Source: Pelodera strongyloides (Eukaryota > Nematoda > Chromadorea > Rhabditida > Rhabditidae). From it: 64,000 nt of DNA. Shown piece by piece: positions 40,868 through 54,100 of the stretch; within the stretch, counting starts at the first letter, position 1, and each line of letters begins with the position of its first letter. The translations under genes were made by a program, and so were the position numbers. Under the pieces are notes generated by a model. It saw only the letters and a program-made list of their open reading frames with translations. It searched no databases and was not told the origin of the DNA. The stretch is taken from positions 1-64,000 of the forward strand of contig JAANDG010000006.1 in assembly GCA_036852015.1 (NCBI GenBank), in the 5' to 3' direction.

Positions 40868-43800
40868 ATTCCTTTTTGTGATATTTTTCAATCTACCGGT
40901 ATGGAACTTGGATTTGAAAGTATACTGGAGATTGCATTCCCACATTACATATATGCAAGTTGTATTCCATTGGGTGTACTTTCCAGACGGGCGCAGCATA
41001 AGTACATGGGAATGAAAGACGTTAAGAATCATTCAGTTACAAATCCACGTACCAGACCGCTTTGCTGGTACGATCGACGTATTATCGTCAATGAGCTTAG
41101 ACTTCAGAAGAAAAGAGAACTCTCATCATGAACCTTCCTACCCTTCAGACTTGCTTGACATAAGCAAAATCTGGGCTTTCTTTTATTATCGCAGCAAGTA
41201 GGTATATACTATAGAACTCGGGAAATGCATGCATTCCAACTGGAGCCGAGAAAGTGAAAACATTGTATTGTACTCTTTATATTTCATTGTTCTTTACTAT
41301 TTAAGACACTTTCACACAATTTCTGCTGTCCTTATAAAATTCCGTGCATTCGTATTATATACTATACTATATTAAGCTAACATTTTCACTTATTTCTATG
41401 AACTAATATCACGATATTTGCAAGATTTCTATAGACTAATATCACGATATTTGCAAGAAAATCTCCATGCGAGGAAACTGTAGTATTCTCCAATACCGGC
41501 TAACGGGCGTTCGCAGTCGAGTTTCACTTTTTTTGAACAGAAACTTTATTATTCAATATTCTTCTACTTATTTATGAACTCGTCTGTGTATGGGTGCATA
41601 ATGCAACAGTGATGGGAACGTGAGGGCAACATCGAGGCAATAGAACGCATAAGAACGAGAGAAGAAAAGAGATCAAGAGGACTTCCCTCTTTTCCTTCCT
41701 ATGCGATTTTTTTTCTGCATTGGTCAGCGCTTCTGTGTTCCTCCAAAAATAGAGAACACTCTCTCGTTTTCTCGCACTGCAAGCTATGCGACTGGCACCA
41801 AAGGTTCCTTTTTTTGAACACTCAATAGTCCCAACCAGCCGTTTTTCATTATTTCTTAACCATTCAACATCTCCTAACTCGTCCGGTTACGGGGTTTCGT
41901 TGAGATGCGATATCTGTCCTCCAAACGCAATGCAATCTCTTAGAAATCTCGACGTCTCAAGGTCTTTCCTGTACTATGTAACATCTCGCAGAGAAGCTTT
42001 TCGCATAAGTTGTGCGGAAAGGTTTATAGACTGGTATTTCTAAGGAAATGCCGATTTTTTTCAACGATGAAGACTTATTCAAAACCAATTATAGCTTCCT
42101 CTTCAAAGCAGTGTTTCGTGCGATTATGACATAGAGTGCTTATTTTAAGCTGTGTTTTGGGCCGTGAACTTGATAATCTTAAAGAAGTCCCTCTGTTGTT
42201 TATTGATTCTTCTGGGCCACTGTTAATAGAGCAATTCGTCCCCACAATACATGCGAATATCTTTCTAATAACCCACTCAATATGTTTTTCATCGAAAAAT
42301 GTCCAATTCGCGGGATTGATTTGCTTTACGTCTAAATTTGTTATTCAGAATCATAATGATGTATTACACTTGCACAAAAATCTTAGGCAAAACCTTGCAA
42401 AAGGCATGAACCATATTGTTGTAGAATATATTTACATAGGTCTTTGAAATAGTTTTGTGAACGGTGACATTTTTTTTCCACTTATTCAACATTTCATTCC
42501 TGCCACAACGAAACTAGAGGCGGCTTCGGTGAAAATTTTTGTTTATTAAGAAAGATGGAAGGGGTGTGCTGTGACATTATTATTGTTGATATAGGGGGGG
42601 GGCTTCGAAAATCATGTCACCGATATAAAACATTTCATTGTTTATTTGCTGTTTACTGAGATTTTTACTTGTCCACGAATATGAAAACAATTTATTAACT
42701 AACAATTACTGCTGATCCCCTACTTTTCGATCACATTAAAAATTTATAAAAATTATGTAATTTTCTAAAGACTAACCTTAAGCATTGCCTCCATGCATTT
42801 TATCTTACAGGGCTGATTGTAAAATGGTTCCCTCTTTTGTTTTGCGTTTTATTTTGGCAGAGAATTTTCCTTAAAGCTTTTGTTCTCTGAAAATAAGATC
42901 ATTTTCTGAGTCTGACTCTCTAATCCCGTTGCCTAACCTTTTCAAAAGGCCGTCCAGACATTTTCAGATTTCATGTGTAGGCAAAAGATTAGCAAATACT
43001 TGGAGCTCAACTTTTGAAATACCCATTATACGAAAAAGTCCAATTTTGAGGATAAATGTTAGAGAGTGAGAGAAATAGAGACTAAGCAGAACTTTCTTTG
43101 CTTCACACACTAACAATATGTACTACAGTTTCTAAGGACTCGCGTCCTTCAAGCCGTAGGCACATGAAACCGTGATACCAACAGGTCCAGTAATAGTATG
43201 CCCCACTAATTTGACCGTAATTCCCCTCACTTTGGTTTAGCAGCCCACGAAATTTGCTGTATCTCGCTTCTTTGAGGCAAAAACACCAATATCTGCAGTC
43301 AGGTATATGTTGCGCAGTTAAAACCAGACGTGACAACTTTGGGCTACGAGAGTCCGGAGCACCGACAAGGGTTAAATGCGAACATATATGCAGAACTAGA
43401 GTAGGAGTCTGGTTTGCGCTATTTTCGCCAGGTTTTCGTGAAAGAAAGTAGCGTAAACTCGCCATAACCTGGAGAGAATGTGGCGAGGTAATCGGCGAGA
43501 GATTGGCGCACTTTTTCTCGTAGCGCGCCAGTATGTTTCAGGCTCTTCGAATGTACCCTTGTTCTTGATATTTACTTGCAAGCTCGCTGGTGACATTTCA
43601 TGCAAAATTGGAAACGATATACAAACACCAACAGTTTACATAGCTGTCCAATGTATAATGTCGCAGCAAATCAGTTAAATTATAGTATTGTTCAAAATTA
43701 TGATAAATGTCACCTGATGTTTGGTGAAAATGGAAAATGTATGATTGGGTGTTCGGAAACCTGCTTTTCCTACATATAATAGCACAAAATTGTTTTGATG

Positions 43801-45135
43801 ACCAACGAATTTTTGGAAAATAGTTTAGCTGTGATCAAAAAAAAAATCAGCCCTACAGGCCATAATGACTAAAGCGAAATATGTAAATAGAGATTAACCT
43901 AGAAGCATATTTGGTTCTAAGTGCGTGGGTTGCTCTACCTTTGTGTTCTGTGGATGACTTTTTGTGGATAGTCCTATACATCCGAAAAATGCTACATGCA
44001 ACCGAGTCTTCGCCACTCTTTCGCCGCTCAATGTTTTCGCGCCAGGCTCTCGCGGCTCGCCAGTAGCGCTACATCATATTTAATTTTTTTGTTATACTCG
44101 CATGCGGCTTTATAAAAATTCCAGCTGAAACATGCAGTTAAAAAATGTTTCTAATGCTATCAAAAAATCCTCAGCATTTGGAAATTTCCAACGAAATATG
44201 CCCCGAGTTAGACTATCTTCTTTTTAGACGTCTAGATCCAAGAACATAGCGACCGAAACTGTTAATGTCAATTTAGCGACATTAACTACTTGTTTCTCGC
44301 CTAATCTACCTTTATTATATTCCAAAAAAAAATCATTTTTTTTGCCGTCTGGTTAATAGATATCGTATTCTGAATGAAATAACCTATGAGGATTAATCGG
44401 ATTAATCGGATTATGAGATTAGACCTTACTTTTTTGTTAGAATAATGCTATTTTTTTTCTTTAACATTATTCACAACCATAGTTAGGTGTAATTTGGAAT
44501 GATTGGTCCTAATGAACCAGCAGCATAATCCAACATAGACTATACCAAAGACCGAATTCTATTGTGCCATTCTCTACGATATATATGTAGTTATTTATAT
44601 CGATGATATAGATGTCTTCTTCCTACTTGTGAAACTTTCGTGTAAATTGGCCAAGTGAGTGACTTTGGCGTGCAAGATTATGATTAGCTTGCAAAATCAA
44701 CTAACACACTGTAAGAAGCTTACAATGTTTTCAGAACCGATTCCTGTAATTTGTGGTAAAATATTATGCGGGGGTGTTCTGTGTTGTTACATTTTGTAGG
44801 AGAAAACTGCACACTTTATGTGAGCTTTTCCACAAAAGGAATAGGTCCGCATCTTTTATGAAATCAGCAATACTGTTGTAGCCCAACACACGATATTATT
44901 GAGAAGTCAAAAAGGAAAGGCGAATATTAATTAGACTCAAATGTCACGAGTACAAATATTTCCCCATGCATGCATTGCTTTTACTACTTGAATTTTACCT
45001 TTGAAAATGTTAAGCTTCTCTGTGCGTTCTTTGATCGGCGGCGAGAATTTGTCATTTTAACGGTTGATCGTGAAATGCATAAACGACGGTTTTTTTTTTG
45101 AAAAAACCGAAATGTGTTATTTAAGGTCGGGTAAG
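40868..45135. other. Gene-poor region upstream of the importin gene
   Basis: AT-rich. Holds a direct duplication at 41399-41459 (ACTAATATCACGATATTTGCAAGA twice), a G run at 42594, a GATTAATCG repeat at 44393 and scattered GGCGAG/GCGCGCCAG phrases near 43470-43540 and 44035-44070. ORFs up to 120 codons overlap on both strands without splice context. The importin promoter must lie at its right end. Confidence 0.55.
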
Positions 45136-48100
45136 ATGAGTAGTAACACCATGGAGGAAACCGAGCAGATGGACACTACAACAGAAACTGCAGATCAACA
45201 AGATGGATCAGGTGCTGTGCCTTGTGGTTCAGAGCAGGGAGCAGAAAAGAGCTGTACTTCTAAGGAAGACACTGACATTTCGTCGAACGCAGAAGTGAGG
45301 GAACAGCCAAAAGAGACGGCGGCCGAGGGAGAGGACTCAGATGGAACAATAAAAGCTGAATCAGACAGTTCGGACGATGATGATAATGTTTACAAAGGCA
45401 ATACAACAAAACAACTACTCAGGATCATCAACGTACTGATGAAAAATGATGACAAGGTGGGTCCTCTGAGTGGCAAAAAGCACCTGGTTGATTCATTATG
45501 TCTTTTTATTTGTTTGCGACATCGGATCTACATAGGTTATCACGATTTAGTAGTTATTAGTAGGAATTCATGCACTTCGCTTAGCACGGGAAGTTTCTCC
45601 AAAAAATCATCATTTGAGATGTAGCGGGTATATTAAGTTGAAGAAACTTTTTTTCGTGACTGGTTCGATAAAATTTGCTAAACTAGATGACCATACAACA
45701 TTCGAGGCTTCTCAGTTCTAATCAAAAGATTAGGGTCAGTCTTCAATAAAAGGTGTAAGGCATCAAAATGCATTCTTTGCCAAACAAAGTAATTGTACGG
45801 TTGAATGATTACTGAACATTTACCTAGGCAATGCTAAGGTCATGTATCTAATCATAAATATAAAGGTATATCGTGTTAAGTTGAAATTCCAGGCCCGTAA
45901 AGAAGTTAAAGTTCGTTATGAAGAGTTCGAACCCGAGGTTCGACACAACTGTTTGTGGAAGATCTACAGAGATGAAGACGCAAATAGTATCGAGGTGATT
46001 AGCTTTCATTCCAGTAGACCGTAGCGCTGCCAAAAGAGTAGCGGAAGACTGTGAACGTTTTATGCCCTAATTCAACTACTCATTTTTAGATACGCTACGC
46101 TGCCCTTGTTTTACTGAGGAAGCTGACTGAGGATCATTTAGAAGAGTGGTGGTGTGATTTGGAAGAACGAGAACGCCGGATCACATATATTCAGGTTTAT
46201 ATTATTGAGGCCCCTTGGCAAACTCAGTCCTTGATGTGTATCACTTCCAGAAGCGGAAATCATAGGAGTGTTTTGCTTTGTTTAACAAATGTCAAGAAGG
46301 ATGACATTTTTCTTTCGTGTTTTGGTGGTTTACTTTGTTTTGTGACAAGGTTGCTCGTTCATTGTTGACCGTTATATGATATTATTTTGCTACAGTTATT
46401 TATTCGGGATTAGATGAACACTTCTCATTTCCTAGGAATACCTTATTACATTTTCACATCTGATAGCCTATGGACAGAAGATATGAGATATCGCTTAGCA
46501 GCAGAAAAGCAACATTCCGCTTTACTTCAAGTGAATCAGTTTTCCTTGCGATATGCGTAAATATTGTAAAACTAAATGTTTAACAATTTTGGCCGCATCA
46601 TTTTGAAGACAAATATTGCGTATATTTTGCTCGAAATGTTGCATTATGTGCTGCATAAGTTAATTAATTAAGAAGACACGTGTGAAATAAATTAATGAGT
46701 ATAAAATGAGGTGGAAGTGAATTAGACCAATAGAAAAAGTTGTGACAGGTGCTGAAGTGGACCGTATATGAGTCAGCCAATAAAACCAAGGCCGACGGAT
46801 TGTGTGTCAATCTTGGAATATCACTCTGGTATATAGTACATATAGTGTATCACAAAAGATGAATTTCTTTGTTGATACACTAATTAATGCCTTTCAGATA
46901 ATGAAAGCAGCGCCCAAAGAAACCGACCTCAAATTGAGACGTCTCGTATGTGCAATCCTGGCGCAGTTTGCATTACATTTATCAGGTACGCGGAGGACAG
47001 TTTTTCACATCACTGTTGCAATTAGTGAAGCCATAATGTTTTATTATCTTTCATGTAACATTTGGGTTTCAAGTTCGATATTATTGGTCTCATTCAAAAA
47101 TGTTATTAGATGTTTAATAGTTTTTGTCCAACAATTCATTAGGACACTTACTGAAGATTGTGGACTGTTTGGGCAAAAAAAAGAAGATCTCATTTTGGAG
47201 TTTGGTGCTTAATTTGCCTTTCACCTCATTTGCCTCATTATGCTTATTTATTCCATCTAATTCACAATATGTACAGCTCCATCTCGAAATTGATGACAAC
47301 ATACATGAGGTCTTTATTCCAAAAAACAACGACCGTATTAACCTTTAGAATGGAAGTAGGACGGGGCCTGTGTTTGTAGGGTCCACCCCCCCCCCCATCC
47401 AGGCCCCGCCTACTAGGCCCATGATTTTGTGGTTGTCCTTAAAAGCCGACCAAGGACTATCAGACCATACCCCTGGTCTTCACAGGGATAAGCTATAAAA
47501 AACTGTTCCTGAGCTTGCTACCCAACAATACATCAACCTATTCTTGAATGTTAGTAGTGTAAAGCCCAACATTGATAACCGAGACGATTCTGAACATAGC
47601 TACTTAATGATTTTTCACCAAAGAGATCTGAACAGCCTTCAAGCAATCTCCATGCTTATGAAAGGTATGTGTTTCCAATTCTTGAACATTATTTGGCTTT
47701 CAACTTCTGTTAGATGTGTATTTAAGTTACATTGTCAGAATTATTAACATTGTGTCCGTTTATAAGCCGCCTATTCAAAGGTGTTTGTTTTGTTTTGCTT
47801 ACTTTCGCCAAATGGCATGTTTTTGTTTACTGCACAAACACCAACATTCCTGATGTAATTAAGGGTAATTCGGACAGTGTTTGTTCCTGAAAGGCTTCGT
47901 GGAAGTTTCTTTTTGAAAATACATTAGACGATAACAAAATTGCTTTTTGAACTAGTCCTCATTAGCATTCTTAATTATTATCATGTGTTAGTGATGTAGA
48001 TGAAACGTTTCGATAAGAAGCATAAGTTTAGTTTCCAGAACAATGTCGTTGCAATATATCTCCCTATATGCTTGCAAAGATTCATTGTATGCAGTTCTGA

Positions 48101-51100
48101 CTTTGAAAATATGACAACTTGGTAATGTCAGTCGGTGAGAAGGTCTAATGAATTCATAAATTCCTACATGATTGTCTGAAAAGTGTCTACCGCATGATAG
48201 ACAATTAAAAAAAACCCACACGAGGAACAATGATTATTCACGAGACACTAAACTTTAAACTTTTTTTTTTCGACTCGAAGACTTGACTCTAATTGCAAGT
48301 GGAAAATACGTCACAGTTTGGTCTCTTGACTAATTTCGATGGTCTCAACGGCTCAAGAGCATTGCAAAGGTCACTTAATAGTATGAAGGTTATCTTACTA
48401 TGTAGGCGACATACACTGAAGTATGTCTATAGATTTAAAGAATTCCAGTGGCAATGAGAATACAGTGACGTGTCATATTACCGCTAAACGATTCACGGCT
48501 GCTAAAATAATGAGTTGTGATTGCGTCTCAATTACACAAATTGAAGGAAATAGATGAGCGCGTACCCGCATGATCCATAGGAAATTATACATTAACAATT
48601 GAAGAATTCGATTTCCTTTGTGGAATGAACGTATTTACAGATTTTTTCGAGTGTTAAACACCCTTCCGCTTGCCTTCAATTATCTCAATTTTCTTAATAG
48701 AAAATCGCGTTTTTGAGGTTTTAACAGGAAATTATCTATCGATTCTATAATGAACTTAATTCATTATTGTGGCCCAGTTCGCCGCAAATTACAATCAGAA
48801 ACACGGTTTGCAAGATTTTTCTTGTATTAGATGATTTAATATTGACAACTACTATTTTTTCTACCATTATCGTGTTCCTGTTATGATGATGGGACATAAG
48901 CGGATTGCTGTTTATCATACTCCGAATGGCATTTCATTTCCAAGTATTTGACGAATAGTATTAGTGAATGACCCAACTCACATTACATATTTTATTGGAA
49001 CTCCACATAGTCTGTCCTGATCTCATTACTGTCCTTTAAAGGGATAGGTTCATCTCAAATCACCCCTCTTTTTATTGTTTTTATTGATAATAGCACAAAT
49101 ATCATTCACAATAAAAATTAAATCAATCTCAGAACAATACGACTCGTAGAAGAAGCTTCCTTTATTGGAAGCTAGTTGATCGGAAGCCAAAATCTAAACT
49201 CAAAAACTAAGACCGTACACAAATCGTGCGGGCTAATGGCAATTAGCCAAGTTACAAACTACACTCGGCAGGTCATTATTTTCCACGGTGAGTATCATTT
49301 AATTGGTTCTTGGCTAATTGCCATTAGCCCGCGCGATCTGTGTACGGTATTAGTTTTTGAGTTTAGATTTTGGCTTCCGATCAACTAGCTTCCAATAAAG
49401 GAAGCTTCTTCTGCGAGGCGTATTGTTCTGTGATTGATTTAATTTTCATTGTGAATATTACTTGTGCTATTATCAATAAAAACAATAAAAAGAGACGTGA
49501 TTTGAGATGAACCTATCCCTTTAATCCCTTGCCCCGGACCTTGTTTGCCACCGCGTGAAAGCAATAATAAAGGCAAAACACGTAAATTCCACGCTCTTGC
49601 AAATGACATGCCCAGTGGACGAAAGGTTCATTCATAGAGAAATGACCAAGAAGTTGCAATTATTCATCTGCAACTTGCAGGGAAATATTGCAAACAAAAA
49701 ATGTTTCAAAGCAAATGCCACATATCCGCAGTTGAGTGGTGGTGGTAGTACTGAGAGAAAACATTCAAAAAACACATTCCAGTGATCTTTGATTTCTGGA
49801 ATTGTGAGTGGTCAGAAACGAGTGAATGATGAGAATATAAAGGTCATTTATGAAAGACCTTCTTGGAAAAACCCCCAGGGAGCATTAAGTTGAGAGTTAG
49901 GCCGAATAGGGGTGATAATCACAATTATTCAAAGAATTGTAACATTTTTATGTGTTTAGAATTGAAAAGCGGCGAAGCAACATCGTGCAAGGACTTTGTG
50001 GAATATTTATTGGTGTGTTCGAGAAGAAACGATATGCATGATGTTGCAATGAATATTATTGAGTAAGACACTTCGGCACATTCGTAGTTCTTGGCTAAGA
50101 GGCAATATAAGGAACGTGGAGCACTGTCTCATTGCAGGACCGATTTCTCTCTGTGATTAGTATTGAATAAGTATACTAATACAATATTCGGACTGGTAGA
50201 TAATGAAAATCTGCACTCAAGATTTGTATTTTTATAATATCTTTATTGGAATGCAGCAGAGCATAACAAACCAAAAGGTACCCTAAGATTTCGATGCAAT
50301 AAAGACACCAAATACTAACAAGGGACCGATAGTAATAGATACAAAAGAAAATAGTAATATTAAATATTATAATTCAATAGCCAAAGCGTTCTTTTTCCAT
50401 CTTTGCTACCATTGCCAACATACGATTAACAGAATTTTCCATACTGCGTTCGTTTTTGGCGGGCCGCCCAGCGAAAATAATGGCGAACCGCCTGTCCACC
50501 TGCATGGCGGATGTGTCAATTGAATAATTTTCGCTAGGCGCTTCGCTGTTTTTGCTACAAATAGTGTAGCATCCCCTCTCGCCGGAGAGACGCAGACAGG
50601 GGTTTAATAACCACACTATAAATTACGACTTATGTAATAAACCACGCTCCACACAAATAAAGCCACATCCATAACCAACAAATGAGGCGCGAATTCTTTT
50701 ATATGCTAATAACAAGTAAACAATTCAATAAAAACGCAACCGAGTTCCAAAATAAACACACAATGTAGCCATTTCTGACCAAACGTAACGTTAGACAACC
50801 ATTCAAAATAAAGACATGTGAAGCACAACTATCCTATTTAATCCAAAGTAAAATATAAACTGAGGGATGAAGAGGACCGCGCTGCTAATGTTTGTAATTG
50901 AATTTACAAATTCTATTCCTATGGTCGGGAGACAACGTAAATGTCACATAAACACTAACAAGCATGCCAAATATCGAAATCAGAGAGCTCACAAGATAGC
51001 ATAGCTTAGATTATTAATAAAGAACAAAGTTAAAGCTAATTTGTTAACTAATGTTAACACATGGCGACTAACTTCCAACTGAAATAAATAACGCCACATT

Positions 51101-54100
51101 AAATAAATAATTAGGCTGTGCAAGATGCTCGAGGAAGGCGATCTGGCAATAGAATACTGCGGCTTCTGCAATCCTGCTGATTAAGGCTGACCCTTCTCCG
51201 CCCGTCGTAGGTCCAAGTTCCCATTTCCCTGAAAAACCATCACGTCAGTAATATAATTAGATACGGTTCCAGAACAACCATTCTATCATTACTAGGTGCA
51301 ATATATAATATGAAAATCAGCCTTGCGTCTGCTTGGATACACGTGCGTGTACCTGTTCTACGAATCAACGGAGTGCCAAAATTGTGTGCGGCGACTAAGT
51401 AAAATAATTCGATAGAGTCAACAACGCGCACAAAACAAAAACATTAAATGACTCGAAAATACGACATAAACAAACATTGTGCGTAGCATAGCGACATCTT
51501 CTAGCTTTACTTTTGTCCTTTGCATAGTAACAGGGTTGGTACGTGGTTCGCTTAGCTTCATGTGGTCGTTCGCCGTCATACGTTGCCTAAAAAACGTATA
51601 CACTAATACATTTTAAAATTGACATGACTGCGGGTTCATGGTCATGACTGATGAGGGGCGGTAACCTCACGCACGTACACCCCTTAACTAACACTATGCG
51701 TAAATTGTAAGTAAGACTGGGTAGAAACCTCGAGTTTTTTACGCACCCCCTTACGGGGTGGCACCCCGTAAGATGTTTGGACTTAAATAAAACCAATTCT
51801 TTCCGTACACACCGTAAAAAAGTCATATGAAGTTCGAACATTCTATCTATTCCCATTTTCAATTACGTACCGTCCTTCTTCATCCGTTTGCTGGCATGTT
51901 TTTGTCGTCTCTTCCTTTCGAATCCCTCTTCATTAGACTGTCTGTGCCTGAACGGACGGCCAACCAGGCTAGGTTCCGAGCCTAAAAAGAAAACACTCTT
52001 TGTTCACCATAAATGTAGTAAACTACATGGAATAATACGGATATCAACGAGGAGAAATAGCTAAAGAAAGAATAATTTATTATAACGTATAAGTCATTTC
52101 ACTGAACTCCTAAGTAACCGAACCAAACGTGTACTTTGTTTCTGAAATTCAGGCCAGGTAAAAACACTGCCATCTTCTTCATACACTTTAAAAATAACAA
52201 CAACGAATACTTACACAACAAAGTAGAACATAGAAACAACTCAAAACTGAAGAAAAAATTATGACGTTTTTGAAAATCAATCGGACCAAAATGTTGTTCT
52301 GTGATGCACGATACTACAGTATATCCACACAATTTCCCACTTAATTTTAACCCGCGAAGCGCCTACAGTAGTTTACTTTCGCCAGCGAATTAGGCAATGG
52401 AAATATTTTAGCTGGCGGGTTCGCGGGTAGAAATATTTTAGCTGGGCGGGTTCGCGGGTGCAAATATTTTAGCTGGCGACCCGCCTAAGACGAACAGAGT
52501 AGCCACATGATCGACATTTGGATAGCTTACAACTACAACATTCGATACAGGCAATTGTTTACGTTCAACGAGAGCCTCATTAGCCTGTGGCATTTGTGGG
52601 GAAATCGGGGATATTTGGCAATTATTGACAATACGGGGTTGTTCAATTGTCTGCGGGGTCAAAGGTTGTTGTTGAGAAGTTGCGGGTTCTTCGGTTTCTG
52701 CACGTAAGCGAGCTTCTTGCCGGCGAATAAAGCCTTCGTGACGCTGTTGGGGTGTTTCTGCTCGGCGAACATTCAGATGGGACAGCTCGGGAGAATCCTT
52801 GATCCTTGCAGCAAGCTCCTTAAAGAAAGGCGGACGGAAACCAGGCTTCATAGCACATAAAATAGGTCTAGGACGGTTGTTGAGTTTGCCCATACGGCCA
52901 ACAATATAAAAGGAGTCGGGTGAGTAATTGCACAATGACATGATTTTAGAAACGGTTTCAAAGTCAATACTCACCCGATTTTCCTCCTGTGCGTTGAGAA
53001 TGACGAATTGGTGTTTTAGTTCATTGCGGCGGAAACATTCGTTCAGTTGTTCTCGAATAAAGGCCTTTAGATCAGAAAATACTTCGGAGATATTTTGGCG
53101 GATAGGAATATCGGGGCGAGAGATTGGCGTGGAAGTTTGATTAGGGTAGATCATATTGGCGGACACGACCGCTCTATGCCAGTGCAGAGGGTACGAGTGT
53201 ATTTAACAAGGTTCGGACGTATGCTTTTCGTGGCATCCAAATATTTCACAACAATCCGTTCAGGACCGTGCCAAATGTCTTCGGTACTCAAGAGCAAGTT
53301 ACCGCTTCCATTGACGCAATACACGTAGGTTTTATTTTTAAATAACAATTTCCAACAGATGGATCAGATGAATCATCCGTTGGAAAGGACGTTATAACTA
53401 CTTGGATAGGACGTTATAATTAAGTATTTCATGATGATGTCGTTTCTTTTTCAGGACGTTTTCAAGCGTGGAATGGACAATGATAATCAGGAGACGCAAA
53501 TTGCCACAGTCAAGGCTTTTGCTGCATTTATGGCAGACAACCCCGCACACCACAGTGTTTTTGCTCCACGTCTCATGGTTGACGTCCTGAATGTGGGTTT
53601 TTTTAAAGGGATCGGTTCACCTTAAATTGTGTCTGTTTTTTTTCTATAAGGGATAATAAAAATTTGGAATACAAAAAGTAGTGTTCAATTTCAATACTCA
53701 CGAAGATATTGAGTGATAAAGTGGTGGATTGATCGGTCCGAAATGCAAAAAGGGCAATCGTCCTGCCTTGTTTGTATAGAGACAATTACCCTTTTTGCAT
53801 TCGGGACCTCGATATTTCGGATGCGACCTAAGGGATTTTTAATGACATCAACCAATTATGATGCAGTTGTTTGCCTCATAAAGTGAACATCATTTAGGTC
53901 ATTGCTAATACACTGAGAAGTAATGCCAGCATCTCCACACCACTTCCAGCATTCATTGAATTGACCTGCTCTGTTCCGTTCTACATGAAAGAATACATCA
54001 ATCATATTCTCAATATGTGTCTGGCGGTATGTGTATTATGCTTCTGTAAGCCAGCTACAGTTTTCTTAAACATAACGGTTGAGAAGCACGAATTGGACAA

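Larger units (their letters stand above)
50225..53190 (-). mobile_element. ORF1-type retroelement copy B, split by another transposon
   Basis: The 5' part (53190-52475) holds the ORF start at 53166; the 3' part (50469-50225) holds the C-terminal codons and the TACCCTAAGA/ACAAGGG 3' blocks shared with copy A. A 2.0-kb element at 50470-52474 separates them within the reading frame. The whole lies in the importin intron between exons ending at 50062 and starting at 53264. Its 5' edge is only about 75 bp from the 61-bp importin exon. Confidence 0.7.
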
